A stretch of DNA of 64,000 nt, from the NCBI RefSeq assembly GCF_001989995.2, contig NZ_JAHGUP010000025.1:124001-188000 (forward strand). The letters are read 5' to 3'. Below, one piece after another: positions 39,668 to 50,951 of the stretch (the stretch's first letter is position 1; each line of letters opens with the position of its first letter). The notes under the pieces are model-generated. The model searched no databases. It was given only the letters and a program-made list of their open reading frames with translations, and was not told the origin of the DNA. The translations under genes were made by a program, and so were the position numbers. Origin of the DNA: Vibrio anguillarum (GTDB lineage: Bacteria; Pseudomonadota; Gammaproteobacteria; Enterobacterales; Vibrionaceae).

Positions 39668-40828
39668 TTATTTTTTAATCGTCAGTTTCTTTACATTGCC
39701 ATTACGGGTCATGCTGACATAACCATCATCTACAGCGAGAGGACTCACCGCAAAACCGCTCTTATCAACCAACTGTTGGGCAACGAATTCACCACTGCTG
39801 CGATCAATCCAATGTAGATACCCTTCACTGTCACCTAGCACAAGGTAGCCATTGATAATCGCTGGTGCAGTTAGCAAACGGTGTTCAAGCTGTTTGTTGC
39901 TCCAAAGTTCGGTACCGCTTCTTGTATCCACAGCCACCACATGATCTTTGTCGGTCACCACAAATAATCGGCCACCATCGCTAGCCATGTCTGTTGCTGA
40001 AGAGTAATTCCGCTTCCAAGCTGGTTTGCCCGAACGCAGATCAATGGCGATCAACTGGCCATTAAAACCAACCGCATACAGCATGCCGCCAATCACGATA
40101 GGTGAGGCATCAACATCGACTAGACGGTCAATTTCAGTGGCACCTTTAGGCATACCAATCGGTTGTTGCCAAATCAACTGTCCACGCTCAACGATAGCGG
40201 CAGCAAGACGGCCACCTGAGGTTCCCCAAAAAACACCGCCCGATACCGCAACAGGTTTGCTGTCACCTCTCAACGTTAAATTAGGAACTTCAGTACTGAT
40301 GGTCCATTTTTGCTCACCCGTCGCTTGGTCTAAACTCACCAAAGTGCCACGACTGGTATTAACAATGATCATGTTCGCATCTGCAGCCGGAGCTGCTAGC
40401 ACTTCACCGTCGACTTTAACTTGCCATACAAGCTCACCCGTAGCTTCATTAAGCGCAGTGACTAAACCGTTTTCACTACCAATGTAAATTTGGCTATAGG
40501 CCGCCGCTATACCGCCGGATAAACGCATGGTGCCATCTTGTTCAAGATCGGTTTTCCACAGCTCTTTACCCGTTTTAGGGTTTAAGGCTTTCACCAAACC
40601 ATCACGGCTAGCAATAAATACTTTGTCGTAAGCGTATTCTGGAGATAACTTTGAGAAGTAATGCCCTACGCCATCACCGATCGATGTGCTCCACTGAGTT
40701 GTGGGCGTAAATTCACTCGTTACCATTGGCACAGGAGCCATAATAATGGTGTCTTCTTCACTAGCACACCCTGCAAGTGCTCCAAGCACAACGGCAGAAA
40801 CGAGCACTTTGTTGAACAACTTTTTCAT
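39668..40828 (-). CDS. bamB: Outer-membrane assembly lipoprotein BamB
   Basis: A 386-residue lipoprotein: signal with lipobox LAGC at about residues 18-21, then an eight-bladed beta-propeller of PQQ/WD-like repeats (repeated GKELWK, GELVWQV, GEQKWTI, GKPAWKR, GTELWSN). It is a BAM complex subunit that helps fold outer-membrane proteins, in the periplasm. The ATG at 40828 is used; one codon upstream is TTG. It follows yfgM with a 12-base gap and precedes der, the usual order. Confidence 0.95.
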   Translation of the reverse strand: MKKLFNKVLVSAVVLGALAGCASEEDTIIMAPVPMVTSEFTPTTQWSTSIGDGVGHYFSKLSPEYAYDKVFIASRDGLVKALNPKTGKELWKTDLEQDGTMRLSGGIAAAYSQIYIGSENGLVTALNEATGELVWQVKVDGEVLAAPAADANMIIVNTSRGTLVSLDQATGEQKWTISTEVPNLTLRGDSKPVAVSGGVFWGTSGGRLAAAIVERGQLIWQQPIGMPKGATEIDRLVDVDASPIVIGGMLYAVGFNGQLIAIDLRSGKPAWKRNYSSATDMASDGGRLFVVTDKDHVVAVDTRSGTELWSNKQLEHRLLTAPAIINGYLVLGDSEGYLHWIDRSSGEFVAQQLVDKSGFAVSPLAVDDGYVSMTRNGNVKKLTIKK

Positions 40829-40840
40829 CAACTTGTGCCC

Positions 40841-41455
40841 TTATTTGGCAAGATCGTCCAGTTTCATCTGTAGCGTTTGGCTTGCATCGTCAGCTTGTTG
40901 TGCTTCCGTGTATGCCGCATAAGCCGCGTCCGTGTCGCCTTTACGCAGTGAGATATCACCACGCAGTTCCGCAATGCGTCCCGCCCACCCTTTCTCTGTG
41001 ATGGTCGTAAGATCAGCTAAGGCGGCATCAAACTGGCCTTGTTCCGCTTTAATACGGGCCACGCGATAGGTCGCTAACGGTAGAATAGCATCATCTTTGG
41101 TGTTTGCTTTTGCCCATTCAAGCTGCGCTAAAGCTTCATCAATTTGACCCGCTTCTACTTGAACTTTTGCAAGTTGTAGTGCGGCTAAGACGGCATATTC
41201 TGTACCTTTATTACTATCAATAAAGCTCTCAACAACCATCTCTGCTTCTGCGCCTTTTGCAGCTAACTGAGTTACCGCTTTGCTATAACTTTCAGAAGCG
41301 GCTTCTTGCGCAGCAATAACGCTATCTTGGTAGTAACGCCAACCAAACAAGCCACCAAGGCCAATTACAGCACCAAAGATCACGGCTTTACCGTTCTCTT
41401 TCCACCAATCTTTTATCGCTTCAACTTGTTGTTCTTCAGTATCGTAGAGTTCCAC
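40841..41455 (-). CDS. yfgM: YfgM family TPR protein, SecYEG ancillary factor
   Basis: A 204-residue protein with a short cytoplasmic N-terminus, one membrane span at about 24-42 (VIFGAVIGLGGLFGWRYY) and a periplasmic TPR domain. YfgM associates with the SecYEG translocon and PpiD and aids periplasmic folding. The start is GTG at 41455 with GGACAGGAA upstream. It sits between hisS and bamB as in enterobacteria. Confidence 0.9.
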   Translation of the reverse strand: MELYDTEEQQVEAIKDWWKENGKAVIFGAVIGLGGLFGWRYYQDSVIAAQEAASESYSKAVTQLAAKGAEAEMVVESFIDSNKGTEYAVLAALQLAKVQVEAGQIDEALAQLEWAKANTKDDAILPLATYRVARIKAEQGQFDAALADLTTITEKGWAGRIAELRGDISLRKGDTDAAYAAYTEAQQADDASQTLQMKLDDLAK

Positions 41456-41493
41456 TTCCTGTCCTCTTTAATAGATGTCTCAAATGCGCTTGC

Positions 41494-42762
41494 TTACACA
41501 AGATGCGTCAGTTTGCTCGCGACTTCAGTTTGAGAAATCGTAATTTGTTCACCACCGATAAGATCTTTGAGAACTACTGTGCTTTCTGCGACTTCATCTT
41601 CGCCTAATACCAAAGCCACCGCAGCGCCCACTTTATCAGCACGTTTAAATTGTTTTTTGAAGTTACCACCACCAAAATGGTTCATAACACGCAGCCCCGG
41701 AACCTGTTCACGCAACTGCTCAGCAAGTTTCATTGCTGCCATCATAGTGCCTTCACCCGCACTGACCATGTACACATCGACACTGCGACGCACGTCGGTC
41801 AGTTCCAGTGTTTCCATCATCAGCACTAAGCGCTCTAACCCCATGGCAAAACCCACTGCCGGTGTCGCTTTGCCACCCAGTTGTTCTACCAAGCCATCAT
41901 AACGTCCACCGCCACAAACCGTACCCTGAGCACCTAAGCTTTCAGTGATCCACTCAAATACGGTGCGGTTGTAGTAGTCTAGGCCGCGCACCAAGCGCTC
42001 GTTAACTTGATATTCGATACCCGCAGCAGTAAGAAGTTCACATAAGCCTGCAAAATGTTGCTTGGATTCTTCATCTAGATACTCAGACAATTTGGGTGCG
42101 TCACCTAAAATCGCTTGAATATCTGGATTTTTAGTATCGAGTACTCGCAGTGGGTTGGTGTACATGCGACGTTTGGCATCGTCATCCAACACCTCTTGAT
42201 GCTGCTCTAAATAGTCAATCAAAGCGGTGCGGTAATTGGCACGCGCTTCAAGAGAACCAATTGAGTTCAGTTCCAAACGAACATGTTTGTCGATGCCCAA
42301 TTCACGCCACAAACGCGCGGTCATCATAATCAGCTCGGCATCAACATCAGGGCCATCCAGGCCAAACACTTCAACCCCACATTGGTGGAATTGACGGTAG
42401 CGCCCTTTTTGCGGACGTTCATGACGGAACATCGGCCCCATGTACCATAAACGTTGCTCTTGGTTGTAGAGCAAACCATTTTCGATACCAGAACGGACAC
42501 AACCTGCGGTACCCTCAGGGCGAAGCGATAAACTGTCACCATTGCGATCTTCAAAAGAATACATCTCTTTTTCAACCACATCGGTCACTTCACCGATCGC
42601 ACGGCTAAATAGATGTGTCATCTCAACGATAGGCATACGTACTTCATTGTAGCCATATGCACTAATCACGTTTTTCACTGTGCCTTCCACTTTTTGCCAA
42701 AGTGGAGACTGAGTTGGGAGGCAGTCGTTCATGCCTCGAATTGCTTGAATTGTTTTTGCCAC
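41494..42762 (-). CDS. hisS: Histidyl-tRNA synthetase
   Basis: A 422-residue class II synthetase charging tRNA-His. The class motifs are visible: motif 2 region [16 protein letters not shown], the histidine-specific loop [15 protein letters not shown], and the [12 protein letters not shown] signature; a C-terminal anticodon-binding domain follows from about residue 330. The start is GTG at 42762 with ACGGTAAG upstream. Located between ispG and yfgM in one transcription unit. Confidence 0.97.
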   Translation of the reverse strand: MAKTIQAIRGMNDCLPTQSPLWQKVEGTVKNVISAYGYNEVRMPIVEMTHLFSRAIGEVTDVVEKEMYSFEDRNGDSLSLRPEGTAGCVRSGIENGLLYNQEQRLWYMGPMFRHERPQKGRYRQFHQCGVEVFGLDGPDVDAELIMMTARLWRELGIDKHVRLELNSIGSLEARANYRTALIDYLEQHQEVLDDDAKRRMYTNPLRVLDTKNPDIQAILGDAPKLSEYLDEESKQHFAGLCELLTAAGIEYQVNERLVRGLDYYNRTVFEWITESLGAQGTVCGGGRYDGLVEQLGGKATPAVGFAMGLERLVLMMETLELTDVRRSVDVYMVSAGEGTMMAAMKLAEQLREQVPGLRVMNHFGGGNFKKQFKRADKVGAAVALVLGEDEVAESTVVLKDLIGGEQITISQTEVASKLTHLV

Positions 42763-42787
42763 AATACTTACCGTAAGGTCGTTGAGA

Positions 42788-43912
42788 TTAATTTTGTTCG
42801 ATTTGAGTCACGTTGATTCGGTTCTTCTCATCGAGAATAGAGGCCTTCGCGCGAATTTTCGCTTCGAGTTGGCTGACCAGATCATCGTTATCAAAACGCT
42901 CTTTCTGGCGGACGCCGTCTTCGTAGAATGCACTTTTCTTGTTGCTGCCAGCCAAACCAAGATGAGAAGCTTCAGCTTCACCTGGGCCATTAACCACGCA
43001 ACCGATGATCGAGACATCCATAGGTGTCAAAATATCTTCCAAACGTTGCTCTAACGCATTGACTGTGGCGATCACATCAAACTCTTGACGTGAACAGCTT
43101 GGACAAGCGATGAAGTTAATGCCTCGCGAGCGAATACGCAGCGATTTAAGAATATCAAAGCCGACTTTGATCTCTTCGATCGGATCCGCAGCCAGTGAAA
43201 TACGCAGCGTATCGCCGATGCCTTCGGCAAGCAGCATACCTAAGCCCACTGCCGATTTAACTGCACCGGCTCTTGCGCCTCCTGCTTCCGTAATACCAAG
43301 ATGCAGAGGTTGGGCAATCTGTTTAGCCAGTAAACGGTAGGAATCAACGGCGAGAAAAACATCCGATGCTTTGACGCTGACTTTGAATTGATCAAAGTTG
43401 AGTCTTTCAAGAATGTCGACATGACGCATCGCTGACTCGACTAAAGCAGCCGGTGTTGGCTCACCATATTTCATTTGGATCTCTTTTTCGAGCGACCCAC
43501 CATTCACGCCAATCCGAATGGGTATGTTCTTGTCACGTGCGCAATCGACCACGGCGCGAATACGTTCTTCGTTGCCAATGTTACCAGGGTTGATACGCAA
43601 GCAATCAACGCCATATTCGGCGACTTTCAACGCAATGCGGTAATCAAAATGGATGTCAGCCACCAGCGGGATGGATACTTGCTGCTTGATCAACTTGAAC
43701 GCTTCTGCCGCGTCCATTGTCGGTACAGAAACCCGTACAATATCAGCCCCGACTTTTTCTAACGCTTTAATTTGAGCGACCGTTGCCGCAACATCGGTAG
43801 TGCGCGTGTTGGTCATAGATTGAACAGCAATAGGAGCACCATCACCGATGGGCACATTACCGACATAAATACGCGTCGATGAACGACGCTTAATTGGAGA
43901 TTCGTGTTGCAT
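42788..43912 (-). CDS. ispG: 4-hydroxy-3-methylbut-2-enyl diphosphate synthase IspG (GcpE)
   Basis: A 374-residue iron-sulfur enzyme of the non-mevalonate isoprenoid pathway, converting MEcPP to HMBPP. A TIM barrel carries [18 protein letters not shown] at the N-terminus and RINPGNIG; the C-terminal 4Fe-4S domain has ACPSC and later [10 protein letters not shown]. It starts eight bases after the rodZ stop and precedes hisS. Its cluster demand ties it to the isc operon in the same window. Confidence 0.96.
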   Translation of the reverse strand: MQHESPIKRRSSTRIYVGNVPIGDGAPIAVQSMTNTRTTDVAATVAQIKALEKVGADIVRVSVPTMDAAEAFKLIKQQVSIPLVADIHFDYRIALKVAEYGVDCLRINPGNIGNEERIRAVVDCARDKNIPIRIGVNGGSLEKEIQMKYGEPTPAALVESAMRHVDILERLNFDQFKVSVKASDVFLAVDSYRLLAKQIAQPLHLGITEAGGARAGAVKSAVGLGMLLAEGIGDTLRISLAADPIEEIKVGFDILKSLRIRSRGINFIACPSCSRQEFDVIATVNALEQRLEDILTPMDVSIIGCVVNGPGEAEASHLGLAGSNKKSAFYEDGVRQKERFDNDDLVSQLEAKIRAKASILDEKNRINVTQIEQN

Positions 43913-43920
43913 AGTATTTT

Positions 43921-44853
43921 CTAAGGTAAGGTGAATCGAGCGACTTTACCGGAAGTATACCCAGAAAGGTCTACAGGTTCACTTGCAAATGTCATTGAAA
44001 CGCTTTCAGGCGCGCCAAGAATGATTTGAAACGGAGCTTCACCTTGCAAGGTTACGGTTTGCCCTGATTTTTTAATCCCAGTGGAAAGGGTTTTACCTGC
44101 TGCATCTTTCACCTGAATCCAACAATCTGCGCTGAATGTGAGTGTTAGAGGAGCGTATGGATTCGTTGCATCCTGCGGTGGCGTCTTATCCAATACAGGA
44201 TCGTCGCTCGCACTCAGGTCGGCTTCGGCTGTATCATCTTCAGGTGAAGGGATAAGTTCTGCAGCCTGAGTGTTGATTTCTACAGGGGCATCCACCGCTT
44301 CTGCTTCTACTTCTACTTGAGATTCGTCAACCGTAGGTACTAATTCAGGAACGGTCGTGAAATCCTCATCTCGCAAACGTTCAACCGATGTCGACGTGAT
44401 TGATGGTGAACTCTCAAGCACAACATTCTCTTGTTCTTGGTTTTGCCACCACCATAATGAGGAAATACCAATAATGATGGCAAAAATACCCCATGTCAGC
44501 GTCATAATACGGCTATCGTGTTTCTCTCGCTTGGTTTTCTTCGAAAAACTTTGCATCGGTTGTTCAGCGACAACCGTAGGATAGCAATCATCAAAGGAAG
44601 CTAAAATAACTGACTCTTTGATCCCGACGGCCTTCGCATAGGAACGTAAATAACCGCGAGTAAACGTCGCCACTTGGTCCGAGGCGAAGTTATTCTCTTC
44701 TAAACTCTGAATGATAGAGAGACGTAACCGCAACCTATCGGCAACTTGCTTTTGCGTTAATCCCAACGCTTCACGCTTTGCCTTTAATAAAGTACCGGGT
44801 TGCACCGTGTCTGTTTTTACATCTGCAATAATCTGTTCTTGTTCAGTAGTCAT
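43921..44853 (-). CDS. rodZ: Cell-shape protein RodZ
   Basis: A protein of about 310 residues. The N-terminal helix-turn-helix ([19 protein letters not shown]) binds MreB in this family; a single membrane span lies near residue 120 ([16 protein letters not shown]); an acidic, low-complexity periplasmic stretch follows; and the C-terminal beta domain (DUF4115) starts at [13 protein letters not shown]. The ATG at 44853 is preferred to one six codons earlier because MTTEQ fits the family; neither has a strong ribosome site. Start of the rodZ-ispG-hisS-yfgM-bamB cluster. The pilW gene often found upstream in other gammaproteobacteria is absent here. Confidence 0.9.
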   Translation of the reverse strand: MTTEQEQIIADVKTDTVQPGTLLKAKREALGLTQKQVADRLRLRLSIIQSLEENNFASDQVATFTRGYLRSYAKAVGIKESVILASFDDCYPTVVAEQPMQSFSKKTKREKHDSRIMTLTWGIFAIIIGISSLWWWQNQEQENVVLESSPSITSTSVERLRDEDFTTVPELVPTVDESQVEVEAEAVDAPVEINTQAAELIPSPEDDTAEADLSASDDPVLDKTPPQDATNPYAPLTLTFSADCWIQVKDAAGKTLSTGIKKSGQTVTLQGEAPFQIILGAPESVSMTFASEPVDLSGYTSGKVARFTLP

Positions 44854-45172
44854 CCGTTTTGTACATCTCATTATGTTATGGCTCGAATGGCACCGTCATC
44901 ACTTTTATTGTTATTAGTTCGTAGTAATAAAATGGTGCATTCCAACACGGTGAAAAATTTGCATTCATTGATGCAGGCGACAGTTCAAATTTAACATTAC
45001 GTCAGTTAGCAATTCTAATGGATATTTGACGTTAAACAACATGGCTTTAGGAAAGAAATTACAGCTAGGTCAATATTTTTCATAAAATTGACGTCAAAAT
45101 CGCGGAAAATTATTTCAAATGGTAAAAATGCACAAAGCCAGAGGAATCTCTGGCTTTGCTTTATCATCCGAT
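44854..45172. other. Spacer between rodZ and rlmN
   Basis: A 319-base AT-rich spacer. It contains the rlmN terminator (45134-45157) and two similar 10-base near-palindromes, TTGACGTTAA (45026-45035) and TTGACGTCAA (45088-45097). The rodZ promoter must lie here. No gene is visible. Confidence 0.5.
45134..45157 (-). terminator. rlmN terminator
   Basis: Ten-bp stem AAAGCCAGAG / CTCTGGCTTT with loop GAAT, 15 bases after the rlmN stop; a short T-run follows on the minus strand. Confidence 0.8.
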
Positions 45173-46294
45173 TTAGACCGATTTGACAGGAATGACATCG
45201 CCACCCATTTGTTTCATTTTGGTCCGTTTGGTTCTATCAATCACATCACCCACTAGCTGCCCACAAGCGGCATCAATATCATCACCACGAGTTTTACGCA
45301 CCGTCACTGTGTGTTCATACTGCATCAGTGTTTTTTGAAAACGGTCAATACGTGAATTACTCGGTTTTTTATAAGGTGAACCGGGATAAGGGTTAAATGG
45401 GATCAGGTTAATTTTGCACGGCGTGCCTTTCATCAACTTAGCCAATTCGTGCGCGTGGTCCATATCGTCATTGACGTGATCCAGCAACACATATTCCACC
45501 GTAACCTTGCCACGGTTTGCATTTGAAGTGGCGATATAACGACGCACTGAGGCCAAGAAATCTTGAATATCCCAGCGATCATTGATCGGCATAATTTCGC
45601 TGCGTAATTTGTCATTGGGTGCATGCAATGAAATCGCTAATGCAACATCGATTTGCCCTGTCATTTGATCAAGACCAGAAACCACGCCCGAAGTCGACAC
45701 GGTGACACGACGTTTTGACAAGCCAAAACCTAAATCATCCAGCATGATCTCTAACGCTGGGATCAAGTTTTTCATGTTGAGCAAAGGCTCGCCCATCCCC
45801 ATCATGACTACGTTAGTAATCGGACGACGACCCGTCTCTTTCTCAAGGCCAATTTCTCTCGCTGCGCGCCACACTTGCCCGATAATTTCAGACACTTTGA
45901 GGTTACGGTTAAAACCTTGCTGAGCCGTTGAACAAAATTTACACTCCAGAGCACAACCAACTTGAGAGGAGACGCACAAAGTCGCTCGCTCTTCCTCTGG
46001 GATATAGACCGTTTCAACATCTTGATCGCCGACACGCATCGCCCATTTAATCGTACCATCAGACGAATGTTGTGCTTGTGAAACGATCGGCGCGCGAATT
46101 TCACAGCGTTGCTGCAGTTGCTCACGCAGTTTCTTGTTGATATTGGTCATTTGTTCGAAGTCATCACAACCAAAATGGTAGATCCACTTCATGACCTGAT
46201 CAGCGCGGAACGCTTTTTCACTGAGCTCTTCAGCAAAAAATTTACGCAGACCTTGGCGATCAAAATCAAGTAGATTGACTTTTTCAATAGTCAT
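45173..46294 (-). CDS. rlmN: Dual-specificity 23S rRNA/tRNA adenine-C2 methyltransferase RlmN
   Basis: A 373-residue radical SAM enzyme that methylates A2503 of 23S rRNA and A37 of some tRNAs. The cluster motif CALECKFC (CxxxCxxC) is followed by GMGEPLLN; the second conserved Cys is in the C-terminal [15 protein letters not shown] four bases before the ATG at 46294 fixes the start; a longer frame adds eight residues. Monocistronic with its own terminator. Confidence 0.96.
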   Translation of the reverse strand: MTIEKVNLLDFDRQGLRKFFAEELSEKAFRADQVMKWIYHFGCDDFEQMTNINKKLREQLQQRCEIRAPIVSQAQHSSDGTIKWAMRVGDQDVETVYIPEEERATLCVSSQVGCALECKFCSTAQQGFNRNLKVSEIIGQVWRAAREIGLEKETGRRPITNVVMMGMGEPLLNMKNLIPALEIMLDDLGFGLSKRRVTVSTSGVVSGLDQMTGQIDVALAISLHAPNDKLRSEIMPINDRWDIQDFLASVRRYIATSNANRGKVTVEYVLLDHVNDDMDHAHELAKLMKGTPCKINLIPFNPYPGSPYKKPSNSRIDRFQKTLMQYEHTVTVRKTRGDDIDAACGQLVGDVIDRTKRTKMKQMGGDVIPVKSV

Positions 46295-46444
46295 GTGGCC
46301 TCTCAACGACGGAAACAATAAATAAGGGCGCGAATTGTACAGCCTTTATGCAGTAACAACAAGGGTTGTACAACCCTTCAATTACTAAGTCATTCAATGC
46401 TTGGCGGATTGTTTTTACTCTACAGCTCCCAATCATACGAGTAT

Positions 46445-46467
46445 AAAAAAGCCTCACAACGTGAGGC
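46445..46467 (-). terminator. ndk terminator
   Basis: Stem GCCTCAC / GTGAGGC with loop AAC, flanked on the left by six A residues (a T-run on the minus strand), 36 bases after the ndk stop. Confidence 0.82.
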
Positions 46468-46503
46468 CTTAATCGAAAGGATTTGGGATAGAGAACGCCA
46501 AGA

Positions 46504-46929
46504 TTAACGAGAGAAAATCTCTGATTCTGGGAAGAAAAAGGCGATTTCACGTGCCGCCGATTCAGGACTATCACTGCCATGAACTGAGTTATGGCGCATG
46601 CTTAATGCGTAATCAGCACGAATGGTTCCACATGCCGCTTCTTCTGGGTTAGTTTTACCCATTAATTCGCGGTAACGAGCAATAGCATCTTCACCTTCAA
46701 GCACTTGAGCCATGATCGGCCCTGAGGTCATAAATTCTTTTAGTGCTGGAAAAAACGCTTTGCCTTCATGCTCAGCATAAAAGCCGCTCGCTTGCTCTTC
46801 GTTCAAATGTACCATTTTCGCGGCGATAATACGCAAACCTGATTTTTCGATACGGTGATAGATTTCACCAATCAAGTTACGTTCTACCGCATCGGGTTTA
46901 ATGATAGAAAATGTTCTTTCTAGAGCCAT
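46504..46929 (-). CDS. ndk: Nucleoside diphosphate kinase
   Basis: A 141-residue enzyme that equalises nucleoside triphosphate pools by moving phosphate through an active-site histidine. The signature [12 protein letters not shown] holds that histidine near residue 119, and the N-terminal [13 protein letters not shown] is typical. Full length for the family. It lies between rlmN and pepB with its own terminator. Confidence 0.97.
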   Translation of the reverse strand: MALERTFSIIKPDAVERNLIGEIYHRIEKSGLRIIAAKMVHLNEEQASGFYAEHEGKAFFPALKEFMTSGPIMAQVLEGEDAIARYRELMGKTNPEEAACGTIRADYALSMRHNSVHGSDSPESAAREIAFFFPESEIFSR

Positions 46930-46967
46930 AAGGTTATCCTTTTTCTTTTGTTTTTTTAGTTATAGTG

Positions 46968-46996
46968 AACCGCCCACAACAGAGAGTTGAGCGGTT
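46968..46996 (-). other. Hairpin downstream of pepB
   Basis: Imperfect stem AACCGCTCAAC / GTTGTGGGCGGTT on the minus strand, just past the pepB stop. The T-run is on the plus-strand side, so terminator strength toward ndk is doubtful. Confidence 0.4.
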
Positions 46997-47001
46997 TTTC
47001 A

Positions 47002-48297
47002 TTATTGAGCTTGGTCGGTCAAAATGCGTGCTAATGTACGCACCCCCATCGCCGTTGCACCTGCGGCCCATTTATCGCTTGCTGATTTGCGGTAAGTACC
47101 GGCGCAGTCAAAGTGCAGCCACCCTTTTTTGTAATCTTCAACAAAGTAAGAGAGGAAGGCCGCTGCGGTACTTGCTCCCGGTGAATAATCACCTGAGCTG
47201 ATGTTAGAGAGATCCGCAAAGCTTGAAGGTAACATAGAGCGATGAAACTCAGCCAAAGGCAGAGGCCATAAGCCTTCTTTCTCTTGGTGAGCTGCCACCA
47301 ATGCCTGCTGGGATAAGCTCTCATCAAAGCTGAGTAGTGCATGGTAATCATTGCCGAGTGCATTTTTGGCGGCACCCGTTAATGTCGCGCAATCAATAAT
47401 AAGCTGCGGTTTTTGCTCGTTAGCATAAATCAAGCCATCGGCCAACACTAGGCGGCCTTCTGCATCGGTGTTCATTATTTCAACTGTGGTGCCGTTTTTA
47501 TAAGTGATGATATCACCTAGTTTCAAGGCGCGTCCGGAAACCATATTTTCTGCACAACACAAAATGAGTTTCACACGTTTATTAAAACCACGCATGATAG
47601 CCAAACCAAGACCACCGGTGATCGTTGCAGCGCCCCCCATATCTGCTTTCATCGCCGACATAAAGTTGGACGTTTTTAAACTGTAACCACCAGAATCAAA
47701 AGTAATGCCTTTGCCAATTAAGCAAGCAAAAACAGGAGCACTTTCTTTTCCTGTCGGATTGTAATCGAGTTGCAGCATGGCTGACGTACGCTCGGAGCCG
47801 CGACCAACCGCATAAATACCTTCCCAACCTTCGGTGAGTAGATCTTTATCTTTGACAATGCGGTAGCTGACATGCTCAGGGGCTAGCGATTTGATGAACT
47901 CAGCCGCCATGGTCGCTAACTGACGCGGCGCGACTTCTTCAGCGCTTTTATTGATGATATCACGCGTCCATTCCGTCGCTTTAATACGATATTCTAACTC
48001 GGCTTGATCTGACTCACTCAGCGGTTGCCATTCTAGTGTGTTGAGTTTTTTCGCTTCACGATAACCTTGGTAGAAAGCCCAAATATTTTCTAAGTGCCAA
48101 CCGTCACCTTGTAGGCTGATAGCTCTGATAGCTTGCCCATCAAGCTTACGTGCCGCGCGCTGAACCGCGCTGAGTTCATGCTCACTCTCAATAGCATGAA
48201 TTGTGGCACCATTTTCTGAAAACGAAACAATCGCCTTTTCTCCCCACTGAGGCTGGGCAGCTTGTTGGCTGATAAATACGGACATCTTTGTAGACAT
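47002..48297 (-). CDS. pepB: Aminopeptidase B (PepB)
   Basis: A 431-residue M17 leucyl-aminopeptidase-family metalloenzyme that trims N-terminal residues from peptides. The family signature [13 protein letters not shown] is near residue 270; the metal ligands lie in [10 protein letters not shown] and KADMGGAA. The AAGGAG five bases before the ATG at 48297 sets the start, removing 27 codons of the longest frame. In enterobacteria pepB closes the isc operon, but here a terminator lies between iscX and pepB, so it probably has its own promoter. Confidence 0.94.
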   Translation of the reverse strand: MSTKMSVFISQQAAQPQWGEKAIVSFSENGATIHAIESEHELSAVQRAARKLDGQAIRAISLQGDGWHLENIWAFYQGYREAKKLNTLEWQPLSESDQAELEYRIKATEWTRDIINKSAEEVAPRQLATMAAEFIKSLAPEHVSYRIVKDKDLLTEGWEGIYAVGRGSERTSAMLQLDYNPTGKESAPVFACLIGKGITFDSGGYSLKTSNFMSAMKADMGGAATITGGLGLAIMRGFNKRVKLILCCAENMVSGRALKLGDIITYKNGTTVEIMNTDAEGRLVLADGLIYANEQKPQLIIDCATLTGAAKNALGNDYHALLSFDESLSQQALVAAHQEKEGLWPLPLAEFHRSMLPSSFADLSNISSGDYSPGASTAAAFLSYFVEDYKKGWLHFDCAGTYRKSASDKWAAGATAMGVRTLARILTDQAQ

Positions 48298-48392
48298 GGT
48301 TTCTCCTTGCCTGAATATGGCCTCACCTGTGCCATTACGATTAAATAACCAAGGGATGTTAGCATTTTGTAGGGTCAAAATGTCAACTTGAT

Positions 48393-48415
48393 AAAAAAAC
48401 GGACCATTCGGTCCG
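48393..48415 (-). terminator. isc operon terminator after iscX
   Basis: On the minus strand CGGACC GAAT GGTCCG is followed by seven T residues, about 65 bases after the iscX stop and before the pepB ribosome site. Confidence 0.88.
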
Positions 48416-48481
48416 CTCTTTTTAGTTAAAATTGTTAACTCTGTGATGTTTTACTGAATAACCATCATGTTAGCAATAGTC

Positions 48482-48676
48482 TTAGTCGATCTCTTCCATC
48501 CAACATAGAATAATCGCTTCGAGAATTTTTTCGTTGGAACGGTTTGGCTCATCATCAAACTCTTCCAGTTCCATCACCCACTGGTGTAGATCCGTAAAAC
48601 GTACATTTTTAGGATCTACGTCTGGGTATTGCTCACAAAGCTCGATCGCAATGTCACGAGAATCGGTCCATTTCAT
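48482..48676 (-). CDS. iscX: IscX (YfhJ), regulator of iron-sulfur assembly
   Basis: A 64-residue acidic protein beginning [19 protein letters not shown] and ending with ILCWMEEID, the conserved IscX sequence. It binds IscS and iron and tunes cluster assembly. Last gene of the isc operon, 50 bases after fdx. The acidic patch (EEFDDEPN) is the expected iron-binding surface. Confidence 0.95.
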   Translation of the reverse strand: MKWTDSRDIAIELCEQYPDVDPKNVRFTDLHQWVMELEEFDDEPNRSNEKILEAIILCWMEEID

Positions 48677-48726
48677 TTTGCTTTCCTTTTACAAACAGTC
48701 AACGGGCGTTGATACACTCAATAGGA

Positions 48727-49065
48727 TTAATGATCTTCAGAAGCCAGATTGAGTGTGTACTTTGGAATTTCAACCACTAAATCTTCGTTAGCGACTCTAG
48801 CTTGGCAGCCAAGGCGAGATTCAGGTTCAAGACCCCACGCTTTATCAAGCATGTCATCTTCCAACTCATCACTCTCATCCAGTGAGTCAAACCCTTCGCG
48901 AACGATAATATGGCAAGTCGTGCATGCGCAGGATTTTTCACACGCATGTTCAATAGCGATACCATTTTTCAGCGCCACATCCAGTACGGTCTCTCCTGCT
49001 TGCGCTTCCAGAACGGCACCTTCAGGACAAAGCTCTTGGTGAGGTAACACAATAATCTTAGGCAT
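48727..49065 (-). CDS. fdx: 2Fe-2S ferredoxin of the ISC system
   Basis: A 112-residue adrenodoxin-type ferredoxin supplying electrons for cluster assembly. Cluster ligands C42, C48, C51 and C87 are in CEKSCACTTC and RLGCQAR; C46 is the extra cysteine seen in Isc ferredoxins. It follows hscA by 11 bases. Confidence 0.96.
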   Translation of the reverse strand: MPKIIVLPHQELCPEGAVLEAQAGETVLDVALKNGIAIEHACEKSCACTTCHIIVREGFDSLDESDELEDDMLDKAWGLEPESRLGCQARVANEDLVVEIPKYTLNLASEDH

Positions 49066-49076
49066 AATTTTTCTCT

Positions 49077-50930
49077 TTAAATATCATCTACCGATTGACC
49101 AGCAAGTGCACTGCGAATGGATTTATCCATACGGCGTGAAGCAAAATCTTGGCTGGCTTTGTCTGTCTCTTTAATTCCTTGCTCGATGGCATCGGCGCTA
49201 TCACCATTACGCAGCACAATTAAATTTTCTATTGCATTCAGAAGGATCTGCTTTTCTGACTCAGATAACAATTCATCACCATCGGCCTGTAAGGCAGAGA
49301 TCAAACCTTCGATTACACGATCGGCTTCTACACGTTGCTCTGCCAGAGCGCGAGTCTGCATATCTTGTTTGGCAAACGTCATCGAATCTCGCAGCATATT
49401 GGCTACTTCATTATCACTCAGTCCATACGAGGGCTTAACTTGAATTTCCGCCTGAATTCCCGTACTTTTTTCCATCGCTGTCACGGAGAGTAAGCCATCT
49501 GCATCAACTTGATAAGTTACGCGGATATGCGCGGCACCCGCCGTCATTGGTGGAATACCTTTTAGTGAAAAACGAGCCAATGAGCGGCAATCGTCTACCA
49601 TCTCACGTTCGCCCTGCACCGTATGGATGCTCATGGCCGTTTGACCATCTTTGAAGGTGGTGAATTCTTGAGCTTTCGCAACAGGAATGGTGGTGTTACG
49701 TGGGATGATTTTTTCCACTAAGCCACCCATGGTTTCAATACCCAGCGACAGCGGAATGACATCCAGCAGGAGCATTTCTGAATCGGGTTTATTACCGACC
49801 AAAATGTCGGCTTGAATTGCTGCACCAATCGCGACAACTTCATCAGGGTTGATGTTAGTTAGCGGTGTGCGGCCAAAAAACTCACCAACTAAGTCTCGAA
49901 CCAGTGGCGTACGAGTTGAACCGCCGACCATCACCACTTCCAACACTTCATCTGCCGTAATCTCAGCATCTTTGAGTGCTCGACGACACGATAGTAAGGT
50001 TTTCTTTACTAGTGGCGTGATGAGTTGGTTAAACTCATCGCGAGTTAAACGCCCTTGCCAACCCAGCACAGAAACCTCGACACTATCACTATCAGATAAA
50101 GCAATTTTCGCTTCGGTGGCCGCATCAAGCAATGCTCGTTGCTGCTCTGCACTGAGCGGTTCAGCTAAGCCGATTTGGCTCAAAAAATGGTCAGCAATCA
50201 AATGGTCAAAATCATCACCACCGAGCGCAGAATCGCCACCAGTCGCGAGTACCTCAAACACGCCTTTCGACAGACGTAAGATAGAGATATCAAACGTACC
50301 GCCACCTAAATCATAAACCGCAATCACACCTTCTTGCGCTGAGTCTAAGCCATAAGCAATCGCTGCAGCGGTAGGTTCATTGAGTAAACGCAGTACGTGC
50401 AAGCCGGCAAGTTGAGCGGCATCTTTGGTGCCCACGCGCTGCGCATCATCAAAGTAAGCAGGTACGGTAATCACCACGCCCGCTAATTCACCACCTAACG
50501 ACGCTTCGGCACGCTGAGCAAGAGATTGAAGAATATCGGCGGAAACTTGAATCGGGTTCTTATCACCTTGCGCCGTTTGCAAAATAGGCAAACCGTTGTC
50601 ACTGGCTTTGAAACGATAAGGTAATGTGGGATAACGCGCCTGAATGTCAGCCAGTGAACGGCCGATCAAACGCTTCACAGAAATGATGGTATTGGCAGGA
50701 TCAACTTGCGCGTGTGCTCTGGCATCAAAGCCTACGCAACGCTCTTGAGCCGAATAGTGGACCACCGAAGGGAGGATCGAGCGTCCTTGTTCATCAGCAA
50801 GCGTCGTCGCATTACCGCTTCGAACCGATGCGACTAATGAGTTGGTTGTCCCCAAGTCGATACCCGCTGCGAATTTATGCTGATGCGGCGCAGAGCTTTG
50901 ACCGGGTTCTGCAATTTGAAGTAATGCCAT
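49077..50930 (-). CDS. hscA: Fe-S cluster chaperone HscA
   Basis: A 617-residue Hsp70-family ATPase dedicated to the scaffold IscU. The ATPase domain has [14 protein letters not shown] near residue 22, [13 protein letters not shown] and GGSTRTPLV; the substrate-binding domain starts near 390 at [11 protein letters not shown]. With HscB it releases clusters from IscU to target proteins. It starts 21 bases after hscB and is in the usual hscB-hscA-fdx order. Confidence 0.97.
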   Translation of the reverse strand: MALLQIAEPGQSSAPHQHKFAAGIDLGTTNSLVASVRSGNATTLADEQGRSILPSVVHYSAQERCVGFDARAHAQVDPANTIISVKRLIGRSLADIQARYPTLPYRFKASDNGLPILQTAQGDKNPIQVSADILQSLAQRAEASLGGELAGVVITVPAYFDDAQRVGTKDAAQLAGLHVLRLLNEPTAAAIAYGLDSAQEGVIAVYDLGGGTFDISILRLSKGVFEVLATGGDSALGGDDFDHLIADHFLSQIGLAEPLSAEQQRALLDAATEAKIALSDSDSVEVSVLGWQGRLTRDEFNQLITPLVKKTLLSCRRALKDAEITADEVLEVVMVGGSTRTPLVRDLVGEFFGRTPLTNINPDEVVAIGAAIQADILVGNKPDSEMLLLDVIPLSLGIETMGGLVEKIIPRNTTIPVAKAQEFTTFKDGQTAMSIHTVQGEREMVDDCRSLARFSLKGIPPMTAGAAHIRVTYQVDADGLLSVTAMEKSTGIQAEIQVKPSYGLSDNEVANMLRDSMTFAKQDMQTRALAEQRVEADRVIEGLISALQADGDELLSESEKQILLNAIENLIVLRNGDSADAIEQGIKETDKASQDFASRRMDKSIRSALAGQSVDDI

Positions 50931-50951
50931 GGGTTGGTCCTTATTATCGAA

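Noticed and set aside
40026..40487. 153-codon frame opposite bamB
   Set aside because: It lies wholly inside the intact bamB gene on the other strand, lacks a ribosome site and is rich in residues expected from reverse-frame reading.
49849..50316. 155-codon frame opposite hscA
   Set aside because: Shadow of the conserved hscA gene; serine- and proline-rich sequence without any motif.
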